Part shown: positions 1 to 7,133 of the stretch, in pieces
Position numbering within the stretch: the stretch's first letter is position 1
Layout of the letters: each line of letters begins with the position of its first letter
Assembly: GCA_017434025.1 (NCBI GenBank)
Contig: JAFRGC010000065.1
Coordinates: forward strand, 1-47,406
Direction: 5' to 3'
Source: Mogibacterium sp.
GTDB taxonomy: Bacteria; Bacillota; Clostridia; Peptostreptococcales; Anaerovoracaceae
DNA: 47,406 nt
Notes under the pieces: generated by a model
The model's input: only the letters and a program-made list of their open reading frames with translations
Database searches by the model: none
Told to the model about the DNA's origin: nothing
Translations under genes and position numbers: made by a program

Positions 1-139
1 TGTCCGTAGGGCCACGATTTCGCTATTGCTTCTTCTCGCCTGCACCTCACGATGCAAACCTTGCAAGTCACTGTGGGGTTCGTCGGCAACTACGCCCCTT
101 GTGGACTTTCACCACAGACTGACGGCATGCCCGTCATAC
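1..139 (-). mobile_element. Group IIC intron, 5' part of the ribozyme (continues past left edge)
   Basis: On the minus strand the sequence starting at 139 (GTATGACGGGCATGCCGTC) is followed by GTCTGTGGTGAAAGTCCAC and later by GACTTGCAAGG and GAAGCAATAGCGAA. From memory this matches, block by block, the domain I start of bacterial group IIC introns such as the Oceanobacillus iheyensis intron (GUGUGCCCGGCAUGGGUG, then AGUCUAUAGGGUGAGAGUCC, then CGCAAGG and GAAGGAAGC). The intron begins two bases after the T-tract of an intrinsic terminator, which is the known target preference of class C introns. The 5' end is GTATG rather than the usual GTGYG. The rest of the ribozyme and any reverse transcriptase would lie left of the window, so activity cannot be judged. 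Confidence 0.72.
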
Positions 140-141
140 AT

Positions 142-167
142 AAAAAAGCCTGCGTCAAACGCAGGCA
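142..167 (-). terminator. Intrinsic terminator of the tRNA-Leu transcript
   Basis: On the minus strand a perfect 7-bp stem GCCTGCG / CGCAGGC (166-160 and 154-148) with a 5-nt loop is followed by six T residues (147-142). It lies two bases after the encoded CCA end of the tRNA. It also serves as the insertion site of the adjoining group IIC intron. Confidence 0.9.
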
Positions 168-168
168 T

Positions 169-253
169 TGGTGCGGATGAAAGGATTCGAACCTTCACGA
201 TGTTACTCACACGGACCTGAACCGTGCGCGTCTGCCAATTCCGCCACATCCGC
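169..253 (-). tRNA. tRNA-Leu (anticodon CAG)
   Basis: An 85-nt class II tRNA with CCA encoded (171-169). The acceptor stem GCGGATG / CATCCGC is perfect, the anticodon stem is CACGG / CCGTG around loop TTCAGGT with anticodon CAG at 219-217, a long variable arm follows, and the T arm carries GGTTCGAATCC. The long variable arm and CAG anticodon identify a leucine tRNA reading CUG. It has its own promoter and terminator, so it is probably a single-gene transcript. Confidence 0.95.
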
Positions 254-260
254 ATATATT

Positions 261-280
261 GGCGTGCTCTTTCGCACGCC
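261..280 (-). other. Perfect hairpin at the 5' end of the tRNA-Leu precursor
   Basis: Minus-strand GGCGTGC, loop GAAAGA, GCACGCC: a 7-bp perfect stem ending 7 nt before the mature tRNA 5' end. It starts at about the predicted transcription start, so nearly the whole 5' leader of the pre-tRNA would be this hairpin. There is no T-tract, so it is not a terminator. It may protect the leader or present the RNase P site. Confidence 0.6.
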
Positions 281-284
281 ATGA

Positions 285-313
285 ATTATACACTATCGAT
301 TGTGAGATGTCGA
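285..313 (-). promoter_or_regulatory. Sigma-A type promoter of tRNA-Leu
   Basis: On the minus strand a -35 box TCGACA (313-308) and a perfect -10 box TATAAT (290-285) are separated by exactly 17 bp. The predicted start is near 278, just ahead of the tRNA. Confidence 0.75.
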
Positions 314-340
314 GTAGAATTTTAACAAATTAGCGATTTT

Positions 341-631
341 CTAATTCTCTTCTTCCTCTGCCATGATAGCATCGAACTCAGCTGCCGCTGCGTCGAACTC
401 TTCTTCGCTCTCGATCTCGAGGATCTCGAACTCATCATCGGCGAGCTGCTTATATCCATAGATATATACATCGTCTGTTCCGTCTTCCGGTGCCAGAGCG
501 ATATATTCCTTGCCGTCCAGCTCGAATGTGCCCATTACATAGCAATCTACTGCTGTATCATCATCAAATTCCAGAGTGATAATATCTTCTTCCTCTTCCT
601 CGATGTTTACGTTCTTGATATCCTCAGCCAT
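341..631 (-). CDS. DUF1292 family protein (YrzB-like)
   Basis: A 96-residue, strongly acidic protein with the DUF1292 pattern: an acidic stretch, then ITLEFDDDT, then a beta-rich core (CYVMGTFELDGKEYIAL), then the DDVYIYGY segment and a Glu/Asp-rich tail. Members are small soluble Firmicutes proteins with no known biochemical role, often encoded near yrrL/yrzL-type genes; I can assign no function. The start is supported by AAGGAGA eight bases upstream. It has its own promoter (665-693) in the gap after uvrC and precedes the tRNA-Leu unit. Confidence 0.88.
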   Translation of the reverse strand: MAEDIKNVNIEEEEEDIITLEFDDDTAVDCYVMGTFELDGKEYIALAPEDGTDDVYIYGYKQLADDEFEILEIESEEEFDAAAAEFDAIMAEEEEN

Positions 632-664
632 AGTGCGGTTCTCCTTTCCTGCAAATGCTTAATC

Positions 665-693
665 AATATAACATGTAAAGCAACAAAATTCAA
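665..693 (-). promoter_or_regulatory. Promoter of the DUF1292 gene
   Basis: On the minus strand a -35 box TTGAAT (693-688) and a -10 box TATATT (670-665) are separated by 17 bp in the 71-bp gap between uvrC and the DUF1292 gene. Confidence 0.65.
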
Positions 694-702
694 GTGTGCC
701 GT

Positions 703-2613
703 CTATTTCCCGGCAAAGAACTCGACAATGCTCTCTGCCGCTGCGGATGTCATGCCATCCAGTGATGACAGCTCCTCATATCCCGCGTTCCTGATAGCTT
801 CGATACTTCCATATTTATTGAGAAGCAGTGCCCTTCTCTTCGGCCCGATGCCCGGGATATCCTCCAGTACGGAACGTATCATCTTCTTGCCTTTCACTCC
901 GGACATATATGTGATAGCAAATCTGTGCACTTCTTCCTGTATCGTGCCGCAATAGCTGAACAGGAGTCTGTTGTCGCGCAGATCGATCTCACGGCCGTCG
1001 TCAAAGACGATAGCTCGTGTACGGTGGGCATCGTCTTTGGCGAGCCCGACTACCGGGATCGCGATGCGGAACGCATCGACGACGGCCTTCACTGCGTGCA
1101 CCTGTCCGAGGCCTCCGTCAATGAACATGATATCAGGATAAGTGCTGAACCCTTCGTCACCGTTCCTTGCCCTCTTAAGTCTCCTGTATATCACTTCTCT
1201 CAGGCTGCCGTAGTCATCCCCTTCTGCTGTCCTCACTTTGAACTTCCTGTAGTCATTTCTCACCGGCTTGCGGCCTTCATACACTACCATTCCGGCTACT
1301 GTATCAAGTCCGTTGAAATTCGATATATCATATGCCTCTATCCGGTATTCTCTGTCATCATCCTCAGGGATCAGCACCGGAGCTGATCCATTGATAGAGC
1401 ATGCGTATTCGATTATCCCGGCGATCTCGTTCTTCAGAGCGTCTTTGCGTTCCCGTTCTCTTTCCGCTCTCTCGTCAAGGGATTTTACCAGTTCGAGAGT
1501 ATCCTCTTCCGCCATTCGGAGCAGTGCTTTCTTCTCGCCTCTTTCCGGAACAGCGATCCGCGTTCTGTGCAGCGTGTCGGTCTTGCCCTCTGCATTCGCA
1601 GCATTTACGGTATCAAGGAATCCCGCCAGCAGTTCTTCATCTTCGATATGTACCGGCAGCAGGATCTCTCTCGGCAGCATTGACATCTCAGGGTAATATT
1701 GCTTGATAAAAGATGAGAGGATCTCTCCCGCATTATCGTTGCCGTCTGATGAGATATCGCCTCTGATATATGTGATCTCTCTGCCGACCATCTTGCCGTC
1801 TCTGACTTTGTATTGCGCGACGACTCTGCTCTGCTGTGTGATCACCGGCATCAGGATATCCACATCACGGTCTCTGACCATCGATGCTCTCTGCGTCTCA
1901 CTGAGCGCTCTGAGAGATCTTATGTAGTCTCTGTATCGCGCTGCTTCTTCATACTCCAGAGCTTCCGAGGCTTCATTCATCTTCCTCTCGAGTTCGGCAG
2001 TAATGTGCGAGTCATGTCCGGTAAGGATGTCCAGGATCTCATCTGTCATCCTCTTATATTCCGCGTCATCTGCCTTACCTATGCACACACCAGGGCACTT
2101 GCCGATATAGTAATTGAGGCATGGCCTTACACCTGGTCTGAATTCCTGTTGTCTGCATTTCTTGAGAGGATACATCTCATCGATCATCTTGAGAATCCTT
2201 CTGACCGCTGTGCCGTCCGTATACGGCCCGAAATACCTGTTGCCGTCCCTTATCAGCCTTCTGGTACTGATCACCCTTGGATAAGCCTCAGTGACCGTCA
2301 TTTCGATGTATGGATATGATTTATCGTCCTTGAGGAGAATGTTGTATCGAGGCAGATATTTCTTGATAAGGTTGCACTCCAAAACAAGAGCTTCCATCTC
2401 CGTCGCGCAGCTTATATACTCAAATTCTGCGATATTGGAGACAAGAGCTCTTACCTTGGGATCTGCCTGCGAGGTCTTGCGGAAATACGATCGCACTCTG
2501 TTGCGGAGGTTGACCGCTTTGCCTACGTAGATGACCTCGCCGAGGCTGTCCTTATGCATATAAACCCCCGGCGTTGTCGGGAGTTTCTTGAGTTCTTCCT
2601 CAATTACGAACAC
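703..2613 (-). CDS. uvrC: UvrABC excinuclease subunit C
   Basis: The nuclease of nucleotide excision repair, which cuts the damaged strand on both sides of the lesion after UvrAB loading. The 636-residue protein has the full family architecture: an N-terminal GIY-YIG domain (GVYMHKDSLGEVIYVGKA, residues about 16-33), a UVR motif (ITAELERKMNEASEALEYEEAARYRD region), the RNase H-like C-terminal nuclease domain (YDISNFNGLDTVAGMVV and FIDGGLGQ) and a C-terminal helix-hairpin-helix pair (LEDIPGIGPKRRALLL). The start is a GTG five bases after the stop of the upstream carboxypeptidase-like gene, with which it must be cotranscribed. Confidence 0.96.
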   Translation of the reverse strand: MFVIEEELKKLPTTPGVYMHKDSLGEVIYVGKAVNLRNRVRSYFRKTSQADPKVRALVSNIAEFEYISCATEMEALVLECNLIKKYLPRYNILLKDDKSYPYIEMTVTEAYPRVISTRRLIRDGNRYFGPYTDGTAVRRILKMIDEMYPLKKCRQQEFRPGVRPCLNYYIGKCPGVCIGKADDAEYKRMTDEILDILTGHDSHITAELERKMNEASEALEYEEAARYRDYIRSLRALSETQRASMVRDRDVDILMPVITQQSRVVAQYKVRDGKMVGREITYIRGDISSDGNDNAGEILSSFIKQYYPEMSMLPREILLPVHIEDEELLAGFLDTVNAANAEGKTDTLHRTRIAVPERGEKKALLRMAEEDTLELVKSLDERAERERERKDALKNEIAGIIEYACSINGSAPVLIPEDDDREYRIEAYDISNFNGLDTVAGMVVYEGRKPVRNDYRKFKVRTAEGDDYGSLREVIYRRLKRARNGDEGFSTYPDIMFIDGGLGQVHAVKAVVDAFRIAIPVVGLAKDDAHRTRAIVFDDGREIDLRDNRLLFSYCGTIQEEVHRFAITYMSGVKGKKMIRSVLEDIPGIGPKRRALLLNKYGSIEAIRNAGYEELSSLDGMTSAAAESIVEFFAGK

Positions 2614-2618
2614 CTTGT

Positions 2619-4514
2619 TTACTTCGCCTTCCCTGATTCCTTCTTTGCCGAAGCTTTCCTCTCAGCGCGTGTTACTTTCTTCTTTTCTCTCTTCGGTTGA
2701 TTCTTACGCTCCTCTTCCAGTTCAGCTTCCAGCGCTTCTCTGCGCAAGTCGGTAGTTCTGAGGCCTTCTCTGTCATATGATGATGTATTATAGGTCCAGT
2801 TCCTTCTCCTCCTGTCCTCATCCATCTCGAACTGCTGTCTTGCTATCTCCTGCAGACGGCGTTCTCTCCTTGCCTGTCTGAGTTTCTTCCTGCGCCTCTT
2901 GACATAGAGTATGCGCAGTCCGAGGAGGAGCAGCAATAGCAGTATCAGGCATATGATGACAGTTGCCATGTTGGAAATATATATCTGCGAAGGAGGCCAC
3001 CCCTTCGGAACATCCTGTTTGATCACCAGATCTACTGTTCCCTTGAGTTCATCGGCAACATAGATCCTGTATTCTCCGACCCTGTCTCCCGCTTTCATCG
3101 GTGCCTCAAGGTCATCGTCCATAACCACTCTGGTCTCTATAAGCGATTCACTGCCTTCAGGAGGCACATATGCAAAACCTTTCGTCGCTGTATAGGCGAA
3201 AACCGTCGTGAGCATGCCGCCGCGGATCCGCGCAATCCCTACTCTCTTGCCCTCCTTGACGATCGTATTTCTCGTAACGATCGTGTTGGCATACTCGAAA
3301 AGCGACCTCGCCTCATAAGCTACTTTGTCCGCGCCAGAGTCCATCAGCACAACGATAAGCTGCATATCATCTATCGTAGCGACACCGGCATACTGTGATC
3401 CTTTCACAGGCTTGCCGACCGTTCCCATGATACCGCCCTTGGTCTGCGGGTACAGAAGCGAGCCGTCATCGTTGAGCAGCAGCGGATTGGTGCTCCTGAA
3501 TCCAACGACTCTCTCCGAGGCTTTGGTTGTCGCGGCAAATTCTACCGTCTTCTTCTCCAGGGCTTGTCTGATCAGAGGATATCTGATCGCCGCCTGTGTG
3601 ATCACAGCGCAGTCCTTGGCTGTCGAATACTGCGAAGTGCTGTACCTGCCGGTAGGATTGGAGAACTGTGTGTCCATCAGACCAAGCTCCATTGCCTTGG
3701 AGTTCATCATGCGGATGAATATCTTGCGCTTGGAGGCGCTGTATCTTGCCAGTGCTTCTGCAGCCTGTTCGGATCCGCCTACGAGCATCGCATCGAGCAG
3801 TGATCCGACTGTGATACTCTCTCCGGCATTGAAGCTGTTACCGTACTCCATCAACTTGTCGGTGACGTCGTAAGTGTTCTGGAGCTCATCCTCATTGTAC
3901 ATGTTGTCGATCGCTACCATCGCTGTGACAAGCATCGTTATTTTGCCAGGCGACATCTTACGTTCTGCGTGATGCTGTATGACCGGTTCGCTGGTAGATC
4001 CGGACATGACAAAATACGATGACGATGATACCGCAGGCATCGTAGGTTTGCGATTAACGATCGAATTAGCTACAGCCTCCGCTTCCTGGGCCGGATCAGC
4101 TGCTGCATCCGGCTGCGCTGCGTCTGTTCCTGCAGCAGGAGCGTTGGGATCAGCTGCAGGTGTTTGCCCTGCCTGAGAGCCTTCAGCCGGTGCACCTTCA
4201 GCTGTCTTGGCAGCATCTGTGCTTTGCTGCGCAGTTCCTGCACCTCCCTGTGAGGCATCAGTTCCCTGCTGTCCGGCCGGGGTCTCCGTCTGCGCGCCTT
4301 GCTGCTGAGCCTGCTGTACCATCTCCCCTTCGGTCTTCGGCTGATCTGCCTGAGGCTGTTCCTGCTGGGTCTGGCCTTCTTCTCCGGCAGCATAGGCGAC
4401 AAAAGCGGCATTATAACTGATGGTGGTCATCAGTGTCAGCGCAATAAGCACTGATATGATGGCCACCGTTCGTCTTCTTATTCGCAGTGTTCCGATATGG
4501 ATATATTCAGACAC
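2619..4514 (-). CDS. D-alanyl-D-alanine carboxypeptidase-like membrane protein with degenerate active site
   Basis: A 631-residue peptidase S11 (DacA-like) homologue. Order: N-terminal membrane segment or signal (about residues 15-42), a 110-residue Gln/Ala/Pro/Thr-rich linker, the penicillin-binding-protein-like domain (about 155-400), a small beta domain, a transmembrane segment (ATVIICLILLLLLLLG) and a very basic cytoplasmic tail. The SxxK motif is present (Ser188-Lys191, SPGK). The SxN position reads GSE (247-249) and the KTG position reads KGG (359-361), so normal D,D-carboxypeptidase activity is doubtful. The start is GTG with GGAG nine bases upstream, 24 bp after serC. Family recognition is firm; catalytic function is not. 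Confidence 0.82.
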   Translation of the reverse strand: MSEYIHIGTLRIRRRTVAIISVLIALTLMTTISYNAAFVAYAAGEEGQTQQEQPQADQPKTEGEMVQQAQQQGAQTETPAGQQGTDASQGGAGTAQQSTDAAKTAEGAPAEGSQAGQTPAADPNAPAAGTDAAQPDAAADPAQEAEAVANSIVNRKPTMPAVSSSSYFVMSGSTSEPVIQHHAERKMSPGKITMLVTAMVAIDNMYNEDELQNTYDVTDKLMEYGNSFNAGESITVGSLLDAMLVGGSEQAAEALARYSASKRKIFIRMMNSKAMELGLMDTQFSNPTGRYSTSQYSTAKDCAVITQAAIRYPLIRQALEKKTVEFAATTKASERVVGFRSTNPLLLNDDGSLLYPQTKGGIMGTVGKPVKGSQYAGVATIDDMQLIVVLMDSGADKVAYEARSLFEYANTIVTRNTIVKEGKRVGIARIRGGMLTTVFAYTATKGFAYVPPEGSESLIETRVVMDDDLEAPMKAGDRVGEYRIYVADELKGTVDLVIKQDVPKGWPPSQIYISNMATVIICLILLLLLLLGLRILYVKRRRKKLRQARRERRLQEIARQQFEMDEDRRRRNWTYNTSSYDREGLRTTDLRREALEAELEEERKNQPKREKKKVTRAERKASAKKESGKAK

Positions 4515-4538
4515 TTGCTATTACTCCATTAGTTCAGA

Positions 4539-5630
4539 TTACTTATTCTCAGCTTCAAATTCTTTCATGTACTCGATCAGTGCATCAACACCTTCTTCAG
4601 GGAAAGCGTTGTAGATCGAAGCTCTCATACCGCCTGCGATCCTGTGTCCCTTAAGGTTGATCATGCCTCTCTCCTTCGCGCCGGCAATGAACTTCTTATC
4701 GAGATCAGGATTGCCTGTTACGAACGGAATGTTCATGAGAGATCTGTCTTCCTTAACAACAGTACCCTTGAACAGTTCTGAAGAATCAAGATAGTCATAG
4801 ATCTTCTTAGCCTTGCGGACATCCTTCTCGTGCATTGCAGGAATGCCTCCGTTAGCGAGCAGATACTTGAATACTTCACCTGCAACATAGATTGTATAGC
4901 AAGGAGGTGTATTGTACATCGATCCCTTATCAGCGTGTGTCTTGTAGTCAAGATAGATCGGAGTGTTAGCAGGAGCCTTTCCTACGAGATCCTTTCTGAT
5001 GATGACAACTGTCATGCCTGCAGGAGCAACGTTCTTCTGTACGCCGGCATAGATGAGGCCGAACTTAGTTACATCTACTTCCTCGGAGAGAATGCAGGAT
5101 GACATATCAGCTACGAGCAGATGATCGCCGAAATCCGGGAGTTCATTGTAGTGAGTTCCGAATACGGTGTTGTTGTAGCAGATATAGACATAGTCAACAT
5201 CATCTCTGATATCTTCTTTGCTGACCTTAGGAATGTAAGTGAACTTCTTATCCTCAGAAGAAGCAACACATCTTGCATCGCCGAATTTGCAAGCTTCTTC
5301 CCAAGCCTTCTTACCCCACTGTCCTGCTACGATGTAGTCAGCCTTGTGTGTACCGGTCATCAGGTTGATAGGTACCATTGAGAACTGAAGAGTTGCACCG
5401 CCCTGAAGGAAGAGTACATAGTAGTCATCAGGAATATTCATGAGCTTCCTTAAATTCGCCTCAGCATCATCAATGATCTTCTGGAACTCAGGGGATCTGT
5501 GGCTCATCTCCATTACAGACTCGCCGGTTCCCTCATAATTGAGCATCTCAGCAGCGCACTTTCTGAGAACAGGTTCAGGAAGAACAGAAGGACCTGCGGA
5601 AAAATTGAATACGCGATATTCATCAGCCAT
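4539..5630 (-). CDS. serC: Phosphoserine aminotransferase
   Basis: A PLP enzyme that converts 3-phosphohydroxypyruvate and glutamate to phosphoserine, the second step of serine synthesis. The 363-residue chain starts with the family signature FNFSAGPSVLPEPVL, has the LQGGAT phosphate/PLP-binding segment and the Schiff-base lysine in YAGVQKNVAPAG. Length is normal. It diverges from serA, the preceding enzyme of the pathway. The start is supported by CGGAGG nine bases upstream. A U-rich hairpin lies in its leader (5655-5695). Confidence 0.97.
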   Translation of the reverse strand: MADEYRVFNFSAGPSVLPEPVLRKCAAEMLNYEGTGESVMEMSHRSPEFQKIIDDAEANLRKLMNIPDDYYVLFLQGGATLQFSMVPINLMTGTHKADYIVAGQWGKKAWEEACKFGDARCVASSEDKKFTYIPKVSKEDIRDDVDYVYICYNNTVFGTHYNELPDFGDHLLVADMSSCILSEEVDVTKFGLIYAGVQKNVAPAGMTVVIIRKDLVGKAPANTPIYLDYKTHADKGSMYNTPPCYTIYVAGEVFKYLLANGGIPAMHEKDVRKAKKIYDYLDSSELFKGTVVKEDRSLMNIPFVTGNPDLDKKFIAGAKERGMINLKGHRIAGGMRASIYNAFPEEGVDALIEYMKEFEAENK

Positions 5631-5654
5631 TGGTTTATACCTCCGTAACTAATT

Positions 5655-5695
5655 AAAACAAAAAGCAAAAGAGTTGTGTGGAAGCCTGCACAACT
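5655..5695 (-). terminator. Candidate attenuator hairpin in the serC leader
   Basis: On the minus strand AGTTGTG (5695-5689) pairs with CACAACT (5678-5672) around a 10-nt loop and is followed by a U-rich run, CTTTTGCTTTTTGTTTT. It sits between the serC promoter and the ribosome site, where an intrinsic terminator would act as an attenuator. The stem is only 7 bp and rich in A-T, so efficiency is uncertain. Confidence 0.45.
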
Positions 5696-5740
5696 TGTGG
5701 TTTCTTTCAAGTATATATCAGGACATTCCATAACAACTAA

Positions 5741-5769
5741 ATTATACTTCAATGGCTGTGTTTACGCAA
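5741..5769 (-). promoter_or_regulatory. serC promoter
   Basis: On the minus strand a -35 box TTGCGT (5769-5764), 17-bp spacer and perfect -10 box TATAAT (5746-5741). It gives a leader of about 105 nt. Confidence 0.72.
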
Positions 5770-5772
5770 TTA

Positions 5773-5801
5773 TTGAAAGGTCTAAATATTCGTTGTATAA
5801 T
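5773..5801 (+). promoter_or_regulatory. serA promoter
   Basis: A -35 box TTGAAA (5773-5778), 17-bp spacer and perfect -10 box TATAAT (5796-5801). Its -35 box is separated from the serC -35 box by only 3 bp. A perfect small inverted repeat GCGGA-CAA-TCCGC (5810-5822) follows at the expected transcription start. Confidence 0.75.
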
Positions 5802-5908
5802 TCATTCAAGCGGACAATCCGCATACTTTTGTTGTGTCACGATCGGCACTGCCGGTCGCGTAGAATGATTATTAACCTTTTACTTTTTTTCAAATTACGG
5901 AGGACATA

Positions 5909-7045
5909 ATGGCAAAGTATTATATCGGTACTCTTAACAACATCTCCCCTAAGGGTCTCTGCAGACTCACTGACAATTTTGAGCTGACCGACGACGTCGA
6001 TAAGGCTAACGGTATCATCTTAAGATCATTCAAGATGCATGATATGGAACTCTCTGACAATCTTCTCGCTGTCGGAAGAGCCGGAGCCGGCGTCAACAAC
6101 ATTCCTCTTGATAAGTGTGCTGAGAAAGGCATCGTAGTATTCAATACTCCTGGTGCTAACTCGAACGCCGTTAAGGAGCTCGCAGTGGCCGGCATGATCA
6201 TGGGTGCCCGCAATATTTATGAAGGTATTGCATGGGGACAGACTCTTGAAGGTGATGTCGCAGCAAACGTTGAGAAAGGCAAGAAGCAGTTCGCAGGAAC
6301 TGAGATCGCAGGCAAGACTCTCGGAGTCATCGGTCTCGGCGCTATCGGAGCTAAGATCGCTAACGCAGCTGAAGCACTCGGTATGAGAGTTGTCGGTTAC
6401 GAAGCATTCACACCGCATCCATGTCTGACTGCTGATGTTGAACTCAAGAACAGCACAGAGGAAATGGTTCCTGAGTGCGATTTCATCACCATCCACGTTC
6501 CTTCCCTGCCAACCACCAAGGGAATGATCAACAAGGATCTCATTGCTAAGATGAAAGACGGCGTTATCTTCATGAACTACGCAAGACCTGACCTCATCGT
6601 TGTTGAGGACGTTGTAGAGGCTCTCGAGTCCGGCAAGATGAGAAAGTACATGACAGACCTTCTCGAGCCTGAGTATATCGGCAAGAAAGGCATCGTAGCT
6701 ACACCGCACCTTGGTGCATCCACAGCTGAGGCTGAGGAGAACTGCGCTATCATGGCTACTGACCAGCTGATGGATTACCTGGAGAACGGCAACATCGTCA
6801 ACTCTGTAAACTTCCCGAGAGTTACTCTTGAGCGCAAGGGTGCGGCAAGACACTGCTTCCTCCTCAAGAACGATAAGACTGCTGATGAAGTCAAAGCTAA
6901 GATGGCAGAGTTCTATGGCGACAAGCTCGTAGGATTCGCAGGCAGCAAAGTAAGAAACAGTGAGTTCGGATATTTCATCGCTGATCTTGCTGAAGAGACT
7001 GCACCATTTGAATGTGACTGCATCATCAAGACAAGAGTTCTCTAA
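5909..7045 (+). CDS. serA: D-3-phosphoglycerate dehydrogenase
   Basis: The first enzyme of serine synthesis, an NAD-dependent D-2-hydroxyacid dehydrogenase. The 378-residue protein shows the NAD site GVIGLGAIGAKIANAAEALG, the catalytic Arg in NYARPDLIVVEDVVEAL, Glu in LLEPEYIG and His in TPHLGAST. The last 70 residues look like a shortened ACT domain but lack the NxPxxxG type loop that binds serine in feedback-regulated enzymes. The start has ACGGAGG seven bases upstream. It lies divergent to serC, and a strong terminator follows. The assignment of substrate rests on homology and on the serC neighbour. Confidence 0.93.
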   Translation: MAKYYIGTLNNISPKGLCRLTDNFELTDDVDKANGIILRSFKMHDMELSDNLLAVGRAGAGVNNIPLDKCAEKGIVVFNTPGANSNAVKELAVAGMIMGARNIYEGIAWGQTLEGDVAANVEKGKKQFAGTEIAGKTLGVIGLGAIGAKIANAAEALGMRVVGYEAFTPHPCLTADVELKNSTEEMVPECDFITIHVPSLPTTKGMINKDLIAKMKDGVIFMNYARPDLIVVEDVVEALESGKMRKYMTDLLEPEYIGKKGIVATPHLGASTAEAEENCAIMATDQLMDYLENGNIVNSVNFPRVTLERKGAARHCFLLKNDKTADEVKAKMAEFYGDKLVGFAGSKVRNSEFGYFIADLAEETAPFECDCIIKTRVL

Positions 7046-7070
7046 TTCGGATCTGTTGATCTGCAAAATT

Positions 7071-7101
7071 AAGACCCGGTCTGATCCGACCGGGTCTTTT
7101 T
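7071..7101 (+). terminator. Terminator of serA, possibly bidirectional
   Basis: GACCCGGTC (7073-7081) pairs perfectly with GACCGGGTC (7088-7096) and TTTTT follows. The minus strand reads TTAATTTT after the same stem, so it may also stop the convergent cysteine desulfidase operon. Confidence 0.92.
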
Positions 7102-7133
7102 CGTGTCTTCGTTATTTTCACGCAGTTCTGTGA

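Noticed and set aside
26-220. A 64-codon open frame on the plus strand at the left edge
   Set aside because: It runs through the intron ribozyme, the terminator and part of the tRNA on the opposite strand, which are non-coding RNA features.
6026-7066. A 346-codon open frame on the minus strand over serA
   Set aside because: It is antisense to the serA reading frame, has no homology, no ribosome site and codon-shadow composition; serA has clear motifs, promoter and terminator.
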